Shown here: positions 51,101-61,100 of the stretch, piece by piece | Numbering within the stretch: the stretch's first letter is position 1 | How the letters are laid out: each line of letters starts with the position of its first letter | Assembly (NCBI GenBank): GCA_964406005.1 | Contig: CAYOPZ010000013.1 | Span: 12,724 to 76,723, forward strand | DNA: 64,000 nt | From: CAYOPZ01 sp964406005 | GTDB lineage: Bacteria > Bacteroidota > Bacteroidia > Bacteroidales > SM23-62 | Direction: 5' to 3' | Position numbers and translations under genes: made by a program | Notes under the pieces: model-generated | Told to the model about the DNA's origin: nothing | Database searches by the model: none | What the model saw: only the letters and a program-made list of their open reading frames with translations

Positions 51101-52862
51101 TGCCGATAAACCGATTGCCGGCGAATTCCAGGTTCCCGGAGCTTCCCCGGATGTCGAAAATGGTTGCATAATCCGTTCCTTCCGACTGGAATGTTAAATT
51201 GCGGAATGCCAGATGCCGGGCTTCATCAAGGCGTACCGTAAAGTTATCACCGGAACCGCCTGGCGAATAGGTCAGGATTGCCAGGGAACTGTCTCCTGAA
51301 GCCGATTGGAATGTAACCGTATTGATTCCGGAGGAATTGACTATTGCCGGAATGGTAATTTGTTCCGTGTAGGTACCGTCCTCCACATTAAATGTCACAG
51401 CCCCTCTTAAGCCGCCATCGATCAGCGCCTGGACCGCATTCGTAAAGTCCGGATAGTCACCCGACGAACCGATGGTATAAGCTCCTCCCAGTGCGGGATA
51501 AACAAATTCGTCGGCACCCATGCAGGGCGCGGACAGATCCCGGGCTTCCCCGTCAATATCGTCCGGGATGTCGGAGCTTAACGGGGTGCCTGACTGCAGA
51601 CCGGTATTTGCAGTATGGAGGTTCGAATTGCTGAAGAAATAAGGGTCCACTGATATTGAATTCATCCCCTGGCCGGAAACGGACCTCCAGGAGCTGAGAT
51701 CAGTTGTTTCTTCACCCCAGTATGCAAACTGGGGGCCGGTTGCATACAAATCGTTGAAATCGCTTGTAATTCCGCTGGTTGTCTCATTGTAGATCGTATG
51801 TCCGCCGGACTGGTTGGCAATGACGTTGTTCTTGATCTCAACCTGGGAATGGCTGTTTTTGATATGCATCGATTTTCCTCCGGCAGAATTACCGGTCAGG
51901 TTTACGGTGTTGTGATAATATTTTATGTAGCTGTTGTTATCCGATACAATGCCATTCTGACTATAGCCGACCGAGTGAATACGGATGAAGTTGTTGCCGA
52001 TGAGGATTTCCTTTCCGGAGGCACCCTCGCAATAGCCCATCGAAATCCCGTTTCCACCGTAATTATTCTCCTTTTGTATCTCATTGTCCTTAATAATGCA
52101 TTTATTATAGCAATAACTGGCGCTGATGCCGTAGAAAGCCGAACTCAGAACATTGCTCTCTATCCGGTTGCCTGTAACCTGAACTGAGTCCTGGTACCAT
52201 AATCTTACGGCCTGGTAGGACTGCCCGGAAAAGGTATTGCCGGTGATCTTCGTACCGTGAGTATTGCCGCTGCTCCCCTCGCAGAGTATCCCTATGGCCC
52301 CGTTGGCCAGTTCATTCTCCATATAATTATTTGTATCACTGGCTGTAGTCCCCCAAACCGACATGACCAGGGCCAGGTTGTTCGATGTGCCGCTCACAAC
52401 CTGTCCGTTGATCCTGTTTGAAGCGATGGTGTTATGCCTGGCTGCATCCTTGAGAACCACACATCTTCCGTAACCGGTCCCCCCCGATGAAATGGTCATT
52501 TTCCTGAAAGTGATGTAATCGGCCCCGTTCAGTTCCACAACATAATTATCACTGCTTCCGGATGCTGTATAGGTTAAAGTCACGCTGTCCGGATGTTCAT
52601 CTTCTGACTGGAATGTAATTGTACTCGATTCGGATGCCCCGGTAATCTGGTTCAGGGATATTTGCTCGTTATAGGTTCCCGTTCTTACATTGAATGTAAC
52701 CGATGCACTTATACCCTGTGAGTTCAGGGCATTTACCGCATCGGTGAAATTTGCATAGTCGGGAGTATCTCCTCCGATGGTCTTTGGGCCGCTCAGCTGG
52801 GCATGGGTTACCGCTGGAGAAATGTACAGAAGAAGTACCAGGATAATTGTCCTACATCTCAT
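48147..52862 (-). CDS. Giant secreted protein: two beta-helix domains, Ig-like repeats, CUB domain, T9SS sorting signal
   Basis: 1571 aa. Sec signal (cleavage near THA-QL). Two homologous right-handed beta-helix regions (~25-450 and ~455-890) each start with a Thr-Ile-Gly...DYPDFTNAV-type segment, showing an internal duplication. About five Ig-like repeats of ~85 aa follow (pattern GTDLKWYSDPGLTNQVGSG...YYVTQT..GCES), then PKD-like units, then a CUB-type domain (~1385-1490; FGCTNNLYRNNLDCSWTLLP, FVRVYNGSD). The last ~70 residues are a type A T9SS sorting domain (IEIYPNPASQTVTIEF; GIYFIRIVKEDRVINRKF). It should be exported by the type IX system and anchored or released at the cell surface. Adhesion or polysaccharide binding is a plausible role. 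Confidence 0.85.
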   Translation of the reverse strand: MRCRTIILVLLLYISPAVTHAQLSGPKTIGGDTPDYANFTDAVNALNSQGISASVTFNVRTGTYNEQISLNQITGASESSTITFQSEDEHPDSVTLTYTASGSSDNYVVELNGADYITFRKMTISSGGTGYGRCVVLKDAARHNTIASNRINGQVVSGTSNNLALVMSVWGTTASDTNNYMENELANGAIGILCEGSSGNTHGTKITGNTFSGQSYQAVRLWYQDSVQVTGNRIESNVLSSAFYGISASYCYNKCIIKDNEIQKENNYGGNGISMGYCEGASGKEILIGNNFIRIHSVGYSQNGIVSDNNSYIKYYHNTVNLTGNSAGGKSMHIKNSHSQVEIKNNVIANQSGGHTIYNETTSGITSDFNDLYATGPQFAYWGEETTDLSSWRSVSGQGMNSISVDPYFFSNSNLHTANTGLQSGTPLSSDIPDDIDGEARDLSAPCMGADEFVYPALGGAYTIGSSGDYPDFTNAVQALIDGGLRGAVTFNVEDGTYTEQITIPAIVNSSGINTVTFQSASGDSSLAILTYSPGGSGDNFTVRLDEARHLAFRNLTFQSEGTDYATIFDIRGSSGNLEFAGNRFIGTQYASVIEGYLMNGTTDWVGDSIEISDNLFRYGSNAVYLQGQSGEYAKGFILENNECLDQLSYGIRLRYSIAPVVRNNRCITGTTQTYSGLVLYYGDDALLVDKNRVVAGSSKECYAIYLFSCDGQPGKEGIVSNNYVRTNIESTGTYGQGIYVRSSNYTKVLNNTVEITGNQITSKSIYIRSTSSDIEVYNNILMNSANGYSFYADQTTGISSDYNDLYTSGDTLGFWNLAGRSDLAAWRSASGLDANSLSIDPGLPSAGDPHFPDPLLNDAGTPLSEVTDDIDGEMRDATAPDIGADEFCLPPVANDASGCTTRSIPPLTATGSGIKWYADRALTSMLAAGNSFSTGQTAAGSYKYYVTQTINESESRADSATLTIKTTPAIPPASDSVICEYEPTPDFTATGTDLKWYSDPGLTNQVGSGTSYASGISGAVDTAFYVTQTTDGCESDADTSRLTIHPQPDPPAGDISVSCFGENVPDLYVSGENIQWYEDEALNTPVHTGNTYSTGDTLAGYYYYYPTQTVSGCESEAGYDTLRIKPRPDAPVADSQAVCYGESVPDLTAAGSSINWYADAGRSTLLGSGNSYATGETEVGIYPYYATQTADGCESLNKQLALAINPVPDPAVLEDQEICEADSRDFHLGTAENTAHSYSWTSSQGDLASAQADPVVHPVVPETYKYYLTETIDSTGCDKSDSVTIVIHPNPVVGITAVRNPIDRGSNTSLNASGADSYVWSPAGGLSGTTGAQVTASPNENTTYILVGTNQYGCTGRDSIDLFVYCPACGQETYFEASGTFSFGCTNNLYRNNLDCSWTLLPTGVDSIYLSFDEPFDIKAGDFVRVYNGSDATAPLIGQYNNDGPPPALVRSGNSMFIRFTTNDTITGTGFQAEWSNEPVSGINALTLRDIEIYPNPASQTVTIEFHSTAREKTSVSFYSETGQLIRVHQFISEPGSVRQEFNVKEWKAGIYFIRIVKEDRVINRKFIKE

Positions 52863-52919
52863 TGTATGGCAGTTTCATATTCTGCAATCTGTGGCAACGG
52901 CCCTGAAGACCGTCTTCCT

Positions 52920-55900
52920 TTACCGTTTTCCGGCTTCAGGTATTATATGAGCCAGGTGCCTTCTGATCCAGAAGGGTATCCATTTCCTTAGCCCGCTTAT
53001 TTTTCCCTGATATACGGTATTGCCGGAAACTGCAACCTGTACGTCGGCATCTCCAATCCCTTTCTTCGGATAGACTGGAACGACATAGCTGCCGTCCAGT
53101 TGATCGACTGCCTGTCCGCACATATAGTAATCTGAGTTTACTTCGATCATTTCCGCATATCCGGTGCCAAGCAGATTGCCGAATTCATCCTTCGGCCTGA
53201 TGAAGATCCGCATCGGTAAATCTCTCCTGGTATCCTCTTTCAGGAACCTGATTCTGGACTTGCGCCTGCTGAATGGTCCGAGGCCTAATTGGACGGTCTT
53301 TGTCTCCTGCCTGCGATAGTTGCCTTTTGGTCCTTCAATCGTATAGACAACCTTGTAGGTCCCGGGTACACGGGTATCTCCGAATTGGGCCGTATACAGG
53401 CCTTCACCTTCATTATGCAGGGCGACGGTTACGGGAACCGGATCGAGTTTACCGGAAATACGCTCATTACCCAATAATAGTCTGCGTTTTATATCCGCGG
53501 CCCTTATCACATCCGTAAATTTCTTCCTGTCCTGTTTCAGTTCACTGATGTATGCCCGGTCTCCTTTGAGTACTTTCACCCTCCCCCTTCTCATGGTTTT
53601 TACTGAGGTCAGGGCAAGGATTTTGTCGATTCTCCTCATCGGCTTATAGATGGTGGCCGTTACCGAAGCATCATTAACTGCAATATCCTGATCCCTTATC
53701 AGTACGTCCAGTGAAAGCATCCCGCCTGCTGTTGCACCTCTGCTCACGCTCGTTTCGTAATACAGCGCATGGTTATCCACTATGGCGCTGGCCTGGTATT
53801 CCATGCCGGGGCTGCCTGAAATCAGCATTTCCCAGTCCCCTTCGGCGTTTATCGTCCGGCCGTTGAGGTCGTACGGCAGATCGATGGTGAATATCCTGTA
53901 ACTTTCCCCGTCTATGATCTGTCCATGTTCGGGTGTAAGGATTACATCGTCCTTCCTGACATTGAAGCGGAGGTTCGAGACATCCGCTTTGTTGCCCGTC
54001 AACCGGAGTATGATCCTGTCGGAACCTGCATCGACCCCGAAGATCTCTGCTCTCTCCGGTGCTGTAAGGCTGTTATGCCTGTAATCTATAAGCTGCGGGC
54101 TTCCGCAGCGGAGAAGTTCAATAAAGCTCTGGGTCAGGAAATCTCCGAATGCATACCCGTTGTCCTCTGAGGTCAGATAAGGAATCCCTCCCGTCTCACC
54201 AGCCAGGTTTACAAGCAGGTTCTCATAGCTTCCATTTGCATTGATCCCGATGGTGAATATCCTGATATTCTGGTCGCCTGATATTTGCAGGGGATCCGGA
54301 GAATGCGGAACTATATTCGATGTTCCGCCGGCGGGTGGGGGTATCTTATTGGTGATTTCATAGTTGATATAGTCAACCATGGGATTGACATTCTGGGCCC
54401 CGTCAGTTATTAGTATGATGTTCCTGTTATTCCCGATGTCATTGTTTAAAAGGGTATCGATGGCAACCTGAAGTCCGCCTCCCATGGCTGTCCATCCACC
54501 ATCCATTTTACCGTTTACATCTGATTCAATACCATTGACAACGCCGGTAGTAAATTCTTGCAGGGACGACTCGGAATAATCCACATTTGTTTGAAAATAA
54601 ACCACTCCCACCCGGTCATACGGAGGGGTCAGAACCTGGTAGGTTTGCAGGAAGACACCCACGGCCTGTTGCAACTTGTCCAGCTTGGTTTCGGTACACC
54701 CCGCGCATGCAGGCCATCCCATGCTGTTCGACAGGTCAAGCACAAGCTCAAGGTCTATGCGCGGATTGTCAATGAAATTCAGGCTTACAACATCCGTCGT
54801 GGAGCAATCGGTGTTATCGATCTCCCACTGAAGTTCATAAGTGCCGTATACATCGACAGTAATGCCTGTATTGTACTGGGCTGGATCGTCAATGGTAACA
54901 GTAGCAGAGGCGGGTGGACTGCCGGTAACGGTCCATGTCCCCGTTCCCGCCGATGGATTATTACCTTCCAGGGTGGTATTCAGGGTATTGCACAGGAATT
55001 GATTCGAACCGGCATCGGCTGCTTCGGCAAAGGACAGCGTAACCTGGTCCTGGGTGGAGCAGTCGGTATTATCGATCTCCCACTGAAGTTCATAAGTGCC
55101 GTATACATCGACAGTAATGCCTGTATTGTACTGGGCTGGATCGTCAATGGTAACAGTAGCAGAGGCGGGTGGACTGCCGGTAACGGTCCATGTCCCCGTT
55201 CCCGCCGACGGATTATTGCCTTCCAGGGTGGCAGACAACGTCGCGCAATAATTTCTGTCCGGTCCCGCGTCAGCTTCTTCCGCAAAATAAATGCTAACCT
55301 GGTCCTGGGTGGAGCAGCCTGTGTTATCGATCTTCCACTGAAATTCATAAGTGCCGTATTCATCGACAGTAATGCCTGTATTGTACTTTGCAGGATCATC
55401 AATGGTAACAGTAGCAGAGGCAGGTGGACTACCGGTTACGGTCCATGTGCCCTCTCCCGCCGAGGTAACATTCCCATCAAGCGTTGTGCTTAAGGTGTTG
55501 CAAAGATATTGATCCAGTCCTGCATCGGCTGCTTCGGCAAAGACCAGTTTTACCGTGTCCCTGGCGATGCACCCGTTGTCAATGGTCCAGATGAATTCAT
55601 AGGTCCCGTACTCCGGAACCGTAACATCCGCGTCCGCTGCATTCAGATCCGTGTAATTGACAGGATCCGATCCGTTGTACTTCGACCATGTACCGGTGCC
55701 GGAAGCCGGTACCTGTCCGCTCAGACCTGTTGTTAGCGTACCGCAAACATACTGATCCGCTCCGGCACTGATATTATTAATCGTGATCGTGTAATCCTTC
55801 GTATTTGGAGGATTCTCATCTTCAACCAGTAAAGTAAAATCGTAATCCCCCGGCTGGGTGGGCGTGCCGCTGATGGTACAGGTTCCGGCAGAGGTATTGA

Positions 55901-56144
55901 AGTTAAAGCTCAGTCCCGGGATGACCGGACAAGGACCGGGATCACATCGAAATTCGACAATTTCACCCTGCACATTCTGAAGAATAATCGTTTCATTGTA
56001 AGATTGACATACCTCGCCTGCCGGTGGATTTCCCGGAGGAAAATCAGCGGCCAGGCAGATGCCGCCGGCCAGAATACCTGCGACAAGCAGAAAGAGTCGA
56101 ATTGTCAATCTTTGAGCATCAGAAATACTTTTTCTGGTTTTCAT
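52920..56144 (-). CDS. Secreted vWA-domain protein with near-identical 85-aa tandem repeats
   Basis: About 1074 aa from MKTRKSISD, which is followed by a signal peptide ending LAA-DF; the frame extends to 56201 without a better start. A putative-Ig domain (FNTSAGTCTISGTPTQPGDY) comes first. Then four ~85-aa repeats follow (GTWTVTGSPPASATVTIDD), three of them nearly identical. A vWA domain comes next with an intact MIDAS: DLSNSMG, Thr in GGWTAMGGG, and TDGAQN. About 400 residues of beta-rich C-terminal domains follow, with no T9SS sorting signal. It is upstream of and in line with the 1571-aa gene (57 bp), so they are probably co-expressed. Probable metal-dependent adhesion protein. Confidence 0.82.
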   Translation of the reverse strand: MKTRKSISDAQRLTIRLFLLVAGILAGGICLAADFPPGNPPAGEVCQSYNETIILQNVQGEIVEFRCDPGPCPVIPGLSFNFNTSAGTCTISGTPTQPGDYDFTLLVEDENPPNTKDYTITINNISAGADQYVCGTLTTGLSGQVPASGTGTWSKYNGSDPVNYTDLNAADADVTVPEYGTYEFIWTIDNGCIARDTVKLVFAEAADAGLDQYLCNTLSTTLDGNVTSAGEGTWTVTGSPPASATVTIDDPAKYNTGITVDEYGTYEFQWKIDNTGCSTQDQVSIYFAEEADAGPDRNYCATLSATLEGNNPSAGTGTWTVTGSPPASATVTIDDPAQYNTGITVDVYGTYELQWEIDNTDCSTQDQVTLSFAEAADAGSNQFLCNTLNTTLEGNNPSAGTGTWTVTGSPPASATVTIDDPAQYNTGITVDVYGTYELQWEIDNTDCSTTDVVSLNFIDNPRIDLELVLDLSNSMGWPACAGCTETKLDKLQQAVGVFLQTYQVLTPPYDRVGVVYFQTNVDYSESSLQEFTTGVVNGIESDVNGKMDGGWTAMGGGLQVAIDTLLNNDIGNNRNIILITDGAQNVNPMVDYINYEITNKIPPPAGGTSNIVPHSPDPLQISGDQNIRIFTIGINANGSYENLLVNLAGETGGIPYLTSEDNGYAFGDFLTQSFIELLRCGSPQLIDYRHNSLTAPERAEIFGVDAGSDRIILRLTGNKADVSNLRFNVRKDDVILTPEHGQIIDGESYRIFTIDLPYDLNGRTINAEGDWEMLISGSPGMEYQASAIVDNHALYYETSVSRGATAGGMLSLDVLIRDQDIAVNDASVTATIYKPMRRIDKILALTSVKTMRRGRVKVLKGDRAYISELKQDRKKFTDVIRAADIKRRLLLGNERISGKLDPVPVTVALHNEGEGLYTAQFGDTRVPGTYKVVYTIEGPKGNYRRQETKTVQLGLGPFSRRKSRIRFLKEDTRRDLPMRIFIRPKDEFGNLLGTGYAEMIEVNSDYYMCGQAVDQLDGSYVVPVYPKKGIGDADVQVAVSGNTVYQGKISGLRKWIPFWIRRHLAHIIPEAGKR
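54801..55565 (-). repeat. Tandem 255-bp repeats inside the vWA gene
   Basis: Three units begin at 54801, 55056 and 55311; a degenerate fourth begins at about 55566. Over 176 bp, unit 1 (54801-54976) and unit 2 (55056-55231) differ at four positions, then diverge. Each unit encodes 85 residues of an Ig-like domain. Confidence 0.9.
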
Positions 56145-56259
56145 GGTCGGGGATTTTATGGATTTCGGAATAATCAGGATAACCGGAACAATAATGGTCA
56201 AATCTGTATGTATAGAATTCTGTTTTAATCATTTCCTGTGCGAATCCGGCAACCAAGAT

Positions 56260-56283
56260 TATGATAATCAAATCATTATCATA
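56260..56283. promoter_or_regulatory. Inverted repeat in divergent promoter region
   Basis: TATGATAAT (56260-56268) and ATTATCATA (56275-56283) are perfect 9-bp arms around CAAATC. They lie between the divergent vWA gene and the 56391 gene; a dimeric regulator site is possible. Confidence 0.4.
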
Positions 56284-56357
56284 TCACATAAATAAATTTA
56301 CAATTTTTATCGCAATAATGTGTTTCCGGTCTGTTTTTTTCCATGTAAAATTTTATG

Positions 56358-56365
56358 TAATTTTG
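56358..56365 (+). promoter_or_regulatory. -7 box of the 56391-58149 gene set
   Basis: TAATTTTG matches TAnnTTTG, 25 bp before the ATG at 56391. Confidence 0.5.
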
Positions 56366-56390
56366 ATTAAAGCCGGATAAAATCAAACCT

Positions 56391-57182
56391 ATGTGCTGTA
56401 AATCAGCCTTTTGTTTTCTTTGTATCGCATTTCTCCTGCCTGGTTTGCATACGAACGCACAGGAAAGCAAAGCCAGGATACCGGATGAAGATGTAACCTT
56501 TGAAGCGGTTGAGATGGAAGGCACAAAGGTGGTGATCCATTACGATATTGTAAATTCCTCGCCCATTGAAAGGTTTGAGATTGAGGTGGCTTTCGTTGAC
56601 GATGAGGATTTCTATTATTATCCGAAGGCGACAACCGGGGATGTCGGTGCAGGTATCAGGGGCGGCAAGGGAAAGCGGATCGTATGGGATGTATTCGAGG
56701 ATGTGGATGAGCTCGGGCGTGTCAGGGCCATTGTGAATATCTCTTCCATCTCGGAATTGCCCGGCGGTCCGGGCAAGGCGCTGTTATCGGTCCCGGTGCC
56801 CGGGCTGGGGGATATGTTTGTAACCAATACGAGAAACGCTGCGATCAAGCCCTATTACAAGACAATCCTGGCATATGGACTGGTAGGGTACGGGGTATTC
56901 CGGAAATTCCAGTCAAACGGTTTTTATGATGATTATAAAACCTCCACCGAAAGGGAGGATTTTGATAATTTGTATGATAAGGCCAATTCAGCCAATCATC
57001 AGTTTTATATTTTCACAGCCGTTGGTGCGGCTGTCTGGCTCAGTGATGTCGTATGGGTGGCAGCCAAAGGGATCTCCAACAACAGGGATTCGGGAGATTT
57101 GCAGGCTTACCGGGACGGGCATTTTACGGTAGAACCCAATCGCTTCGGCGGAATTAGTTTCGGTTATGTGTTAACATTTTAA
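56391..57182 (+). CDS. Secreted protein of unknown function (beta-sandwich plus hydrophobic C-terminal region)
   Basis: 263 aa. Sec signal (cleavage near TNA-QE). Residues ~30-115 look like a beta-sandwich (TFEAVEMEGTKVVIHYDIVN ... GKRIVWDVFEDVDEL), a pattern often found in Bacteroidota proteins next to caspase-like genes. The rest has two hydrophobic stretches (KTILAYGLVGYGVF; FYIFTAVGAAVWLSDVVWVA) that could be membrane spans. It is 13 bp upstream of the caspase-like gene and probably shares its mRNA. Not recognised further. Confidence 0.6.
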   Translation: MCCKSAFCFLCIAFLLPGLHTNAQESKARIPDEDVTFEAVEMEGTKVVIHYDIVNSSPIERFEIEVAFVDDEDFYYYPKATTGDVGAGIRGGKGKRIVWDVFEDVDELGRVRAIVNISSISELPGGPGKALLSVPVPGLGDMFVTNTRNAAIKPYYKTILAYGLVGYGVFRKFQSNGFYDDYKTSTEREDFDNLYDKANSANHQFYIFTAVGAAVWLSDVVWVAAKGISNNRDSGDLQAYRDGHFTVEPNRFGGISFGYVLTF

Positions 57183-57195
57183 AATACTCTGTGAA

Positions 57196-58113
57196 ATGAA
57201 AACAAAAGTACTGTCCTTTATGCTCACATTTGTTTTCATCGCATGTGCAGCATTTTCACAATCGGGTCAAAGCGATTTTAAAACCCTTAATCTTTCGAAG
57301 GACCCCAAAAAAACAAGGGGAAGCGCAGATCCGCTCGCGGGTCTGAATGTTGCCCTCGAGGAACAGGAAATGGTCATCGGCGATTATTACGCACTGATCA
57401 TTGGCATTGATAATTATTCCGGAGCCTGGCAGCCCCTGAACAATGCGGTAGGGGATGCAAAGACCATCAGGCAGGAACTGGAAGCACAATACAAGATAGA
57501 CCATTTCAGGACCCTGTATGATGAAGAGGCAAGCAGGGAAAACATTATTAAAGCCTTTGAATGGTTGATGAAATCGGTCAGGGAAAATGACAATGTTCTG
57601 ATCTATTATTCGGGCCATGGTGAATATATGAGGAACCTTGACAAGGGATTCTGGGTGCCTGCGGATGCCACTACATCCTCCGTATCGAATTATATCTCCA
57701 ATACGGATATCCAGACCTATCTCAACGGAATCAATTCAAAGCATACGCTGCTGATATCCGATGCCTGTTTCAGCGGGGATATCTTCAGGGGAAAAACGGT
57801 CACCATACCCTTCGAAGATTCCGAAAGGTATTACAATACGGTTCATAACAAGATGTCAAGAAGCGCCATTACATCCGGAGGCGTTGAACCGGTTATGGAC
57901 GGGGGCCGGGAGGGGCATTCCGTTTTTGCCTATTATTTGCTTAAGGCCCTTCGGAACAATGACAGGAAGTTTTATGATGCCAGCCAGCTTTACGGTGCCA
58001 TAAAAATACCGGTGATCAACAATTCCGAACAATCTCCAAAATTTGAACCGATAAAGAATACGGGAGATGAAGGCGGTCAGTTCATATTCATCAGGAAGGA
58101 AGATATAGATTAG
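57196..58113 (+). CDS. Caspase-family (C14) cysteine peptidase, secreted
   Basis: 305 aa. Sec signal (cleavage near AFS-QS). Caspase fold: YYALIIGIDNYSGAWQPLNNAVGDAKTI, then YYSGHGEY with catalytic His141, and LLISDACFSGDIFRG with catalytic Cys191. Both dyad residues are intact, so activity as an Arg/Lys- or Asp-directed peptidase is possible. Having a signal peptide, it acts outside the cytoplasm, unlike effectors of cytoplasmic cell-death systems. It is set between the 56391 protein and the large sensor phosphatase (35-bp gap), suggesting a common pathway. Confidence 0.87.
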   Translation: MKTKVLSFMLTFVFIACAAFSQSGQSDFKTLNLSKDPKKTRGSADPLAGLNVALEEQEMVIGDYYALIIGIDNYSGAWQPLNNAVGDAKTIRQELEAQYKIDHFRTLYDEEASRENIIKAFEWLMKSVRENDNVLIYYSGHGEYMRNLDKGFWVPADATTSSVSNYISNTDIQTYLNGINSKHTLLISDACFSGDIFRGKTVTIPFEDSERYYNTVHNKMSRSAITSGGVEPVMDGGREGHSVFAYYLLKALRNNDRKFYDASQLYGAIKIPVINNSEQSPKFEPIKNTGDEGGQFIFIRKEDID

Positions 58114-58148
58114 CATATGCACGTGAATGGTGTGAAATCAACAATCCC

Positions 58149-61100
58149 ATGACCCTCCGTACCGGTATTAGCTGTTGCATTTTTCTCTGCATGGTCCCGG
58201 TCCCACTGTTCTCACAGCAAAACAATTTCAATGTATACTCTCTCCAGGAGGGATTGCCCGGTTCTTCCGTATTTACCATGTTCCAGGATTCGAGGGGCAT
58301 CATCTGGCTGGGCACGGAGGGAAACGGATTAATACGTTTTGAGGGAAAGGAATTTCAGTCTTATACCACTTATGACGGATTGCTCAACAATTCGGTCCGG
58401 GCCGTTACAGAGGACAGCCACGGTAATCTGTGGATTGGTACAGACGGGGGACTGAACCTGTTTGACGGCATCCGGATCACCGGTTTCGGGAATGTTCCGG
58501 AATTGAAGGGGGATCCTGTTTTATGCATTGCTGAAGACAGTGAGGGAGATATATGGGCAGGTACAAGGAGTTCCGGATTGATTCGCATCCATGAAGTCGA
58601 AAAAGATACCATCCTTACAGAGCGATTTGGAACCGGGAACGGCCTTAGCTCGAACTTCATTTTTTCCCTGCTTGAAGACAGCCGGGGCAGGATCTGGGCA
58701 GGTACGTACGGAAATGGAATAAACATACTGACACGAACCGGCGGGGAGATCAGCATTGAGAACCTATTGCCCGGAATCAATATACCCGGAAGAAAAATCA
58801 CCTGCATGGGTGAGGATCCCGGGGGCAATGTCTGGGTAGGCACGGACGGCGAAAGCGCCTTCTGCATTGAACAGTCGGGTTCCATAAAATACCTGTCGGA
58901 GAGAGTAAACCTGGGAGATGAGACCATCTGGTCTATCCTTTGCGATTCATGGGGGGAATTATGGATCGGAACTTCTGCACACGGCGCTGTTAAACTGACG
59001 GAAAGCGGAAGTGTTTTCTTTACCGATTCCGTGGGAATGCCTGGAAACCAGGTATATGACATAATGGAGGACTTTGAAGGAAACATCTGGTTCAGTACGT
59101 TCGGGAATGGCATCTGCAGGTACGGGGGAGACCATTTTGCACATTACACGGAAAATGACGGGTTATCGAACAACCTTGTTTCAAGCATTGGCCAGGACAT
59201 GAACGGCAATATCTGGATCGCAACCCTCGGAGGCGGTCTCAACGCTATGGATCCCGGCCGGGACATACCGGAATTCGTACACTACGGTGAAAATGTCGGA
59301 ATCAGGGATAAATCAATCAATGATATTGCCTTAGGCAGGGACGGTTCGTTCTGGATCGCAACCCCGGGCAGTGGCATTGCTTTTTTTAACGGGAAGCAAT
59401 TTGTCTACCTGAACGATCATGACGGGCTGGCCGACAACTATGTAAACTGCCTGTACATTGACGAAATCCGGGATCTGTTATGGTGCGGAACAAGAGGAGG
59501 GATCAGTATTTTCAACGGGACCGGTTTTTTAAACGTTAGTCAATTGTCTGATCCGCCCCTGGTCAACAATGAGGTCCAGCATATCATCCAGGACCTGTCC
59601 GGGAACATCTGGGTTGCCACCTTCGGGGGACTGGTTGAATTCCAGGAAGGGAACAGGATGACAAATTACGATGAAGAGGAGGGCCTGGATTATCAGAAAC
59701 TGTATACACTCGCAGAAGACAGTGAAGGCAACATCTGGATAGGAACTTACGGAGGGGGATTATACATGTTCGATATGCAAAAAGACAGTATGCCCATCCG
59801 CCGTGTTGCCGATAATGCCGTACTGAGCTCAAACAATATCTATTCATTGATCTTTCTTAACGATTCTGCCTTGCTGGTGGCAACGGACAAGGGATTCGAC
59901 AGGATTGTCCTGGATGACGACAATACCGTCCTGAGTGTGAGGAACTACGATAATACGGATGGCTTTGCAGGACTCGAGAACCAGTTGAATGCTTCATTCA
60001 GGGATAAAGAGGGGAATGTGTGGTTCGGGACAGTCGGGGGAGTGACGCGTTATCGTCCGGAGCTGGAGCACATTAGTCCTGAACGGCCATTGCTTCACCT
60101 GACAGATATTGCCCTTTTCTACCAGGATGTAGACTGGAGCGAACGGTCGGACAGTATAAAACCCTGGTACCGGGTGCCTGATAATTTGATGTTGCCTTAT
60201 TCAAGCAACCACCTGACCTTTACATTTGCCGGCATTTCGAACACCAACCCGGATAAACTGACCTACCGGTTTTACCTTGATGGCCTCGAGAACGACTTTT
60301 CCCCTCCGACAAAGAATCAATCCGTTACTTATTCGGGACTGAAACCCGGGCAGTATACGCTTAATATCGTCGCGTCCAATGTCAACGGCATCAGATCCGA
60401 ACCCCTTGTATATTCTGTAGTAATTGAGCCGCCGTTCTGGCAAACATGGTGGTTTTACAGCATCGTGATATTCCTGGTCGTATTGAGTATATACAGTTAT
60501 ATCAAATTCCGTGAAAAGCAGCTCGTCAGGAAAAACCGTGAACTTGAAATCAAGGTCCAGGAACGGACCGTCGAGATCCGGAGGCAGAAATCGGTCATCG
60601 AAGAAAAGAACAGGAACCTTGAAACGGCGAACATCGAGATCAATGAACAAAAAAACGTCATAGAAGCCAGGAACAGGGATATTACAGACAGCATAAAATA
60701 CGCCAGGAGGATTCAAACCGCACTGCTGCCCTCATACGAGCTGCTTAAGGAAAGTTTTACAGATTCATTTATACTGTTCAAACCGCGTGATATCGTAAGC
60801 GGAGATTTTTACTGGGTAAAGAAAAAGAACGGCGAGGTTATCGTTGTTGCTGCCGACTGCACGGGACACGGGGTCCCGGGAGCGTTCATGAGCATGCTGG
60901 GAATATCCTTCCTGAACGAAATCGTGGATAAAAACAACATCACCGAGCCGGGGCGCATCCTTGACATACTCAGGGAATCCGTAATTACTTCGTTGAAACA
61001 GCGTGAGGTTGATTCTGAAAGCAGGGACGGTATGGATATTGCACTTTTAAAAATCAGTTTTAACCGGAACAGGGCCTGGTATGCCGGTGCGAATAATCCC

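Noticed and set aside
54558..55493. 311-codon plus-strand frame over the vWA gene repeats
   Set aside because: Its internal repetition merely mirrors the 255-bp repeats of the real minus-strand gene; no signal peptide or domain of its own.
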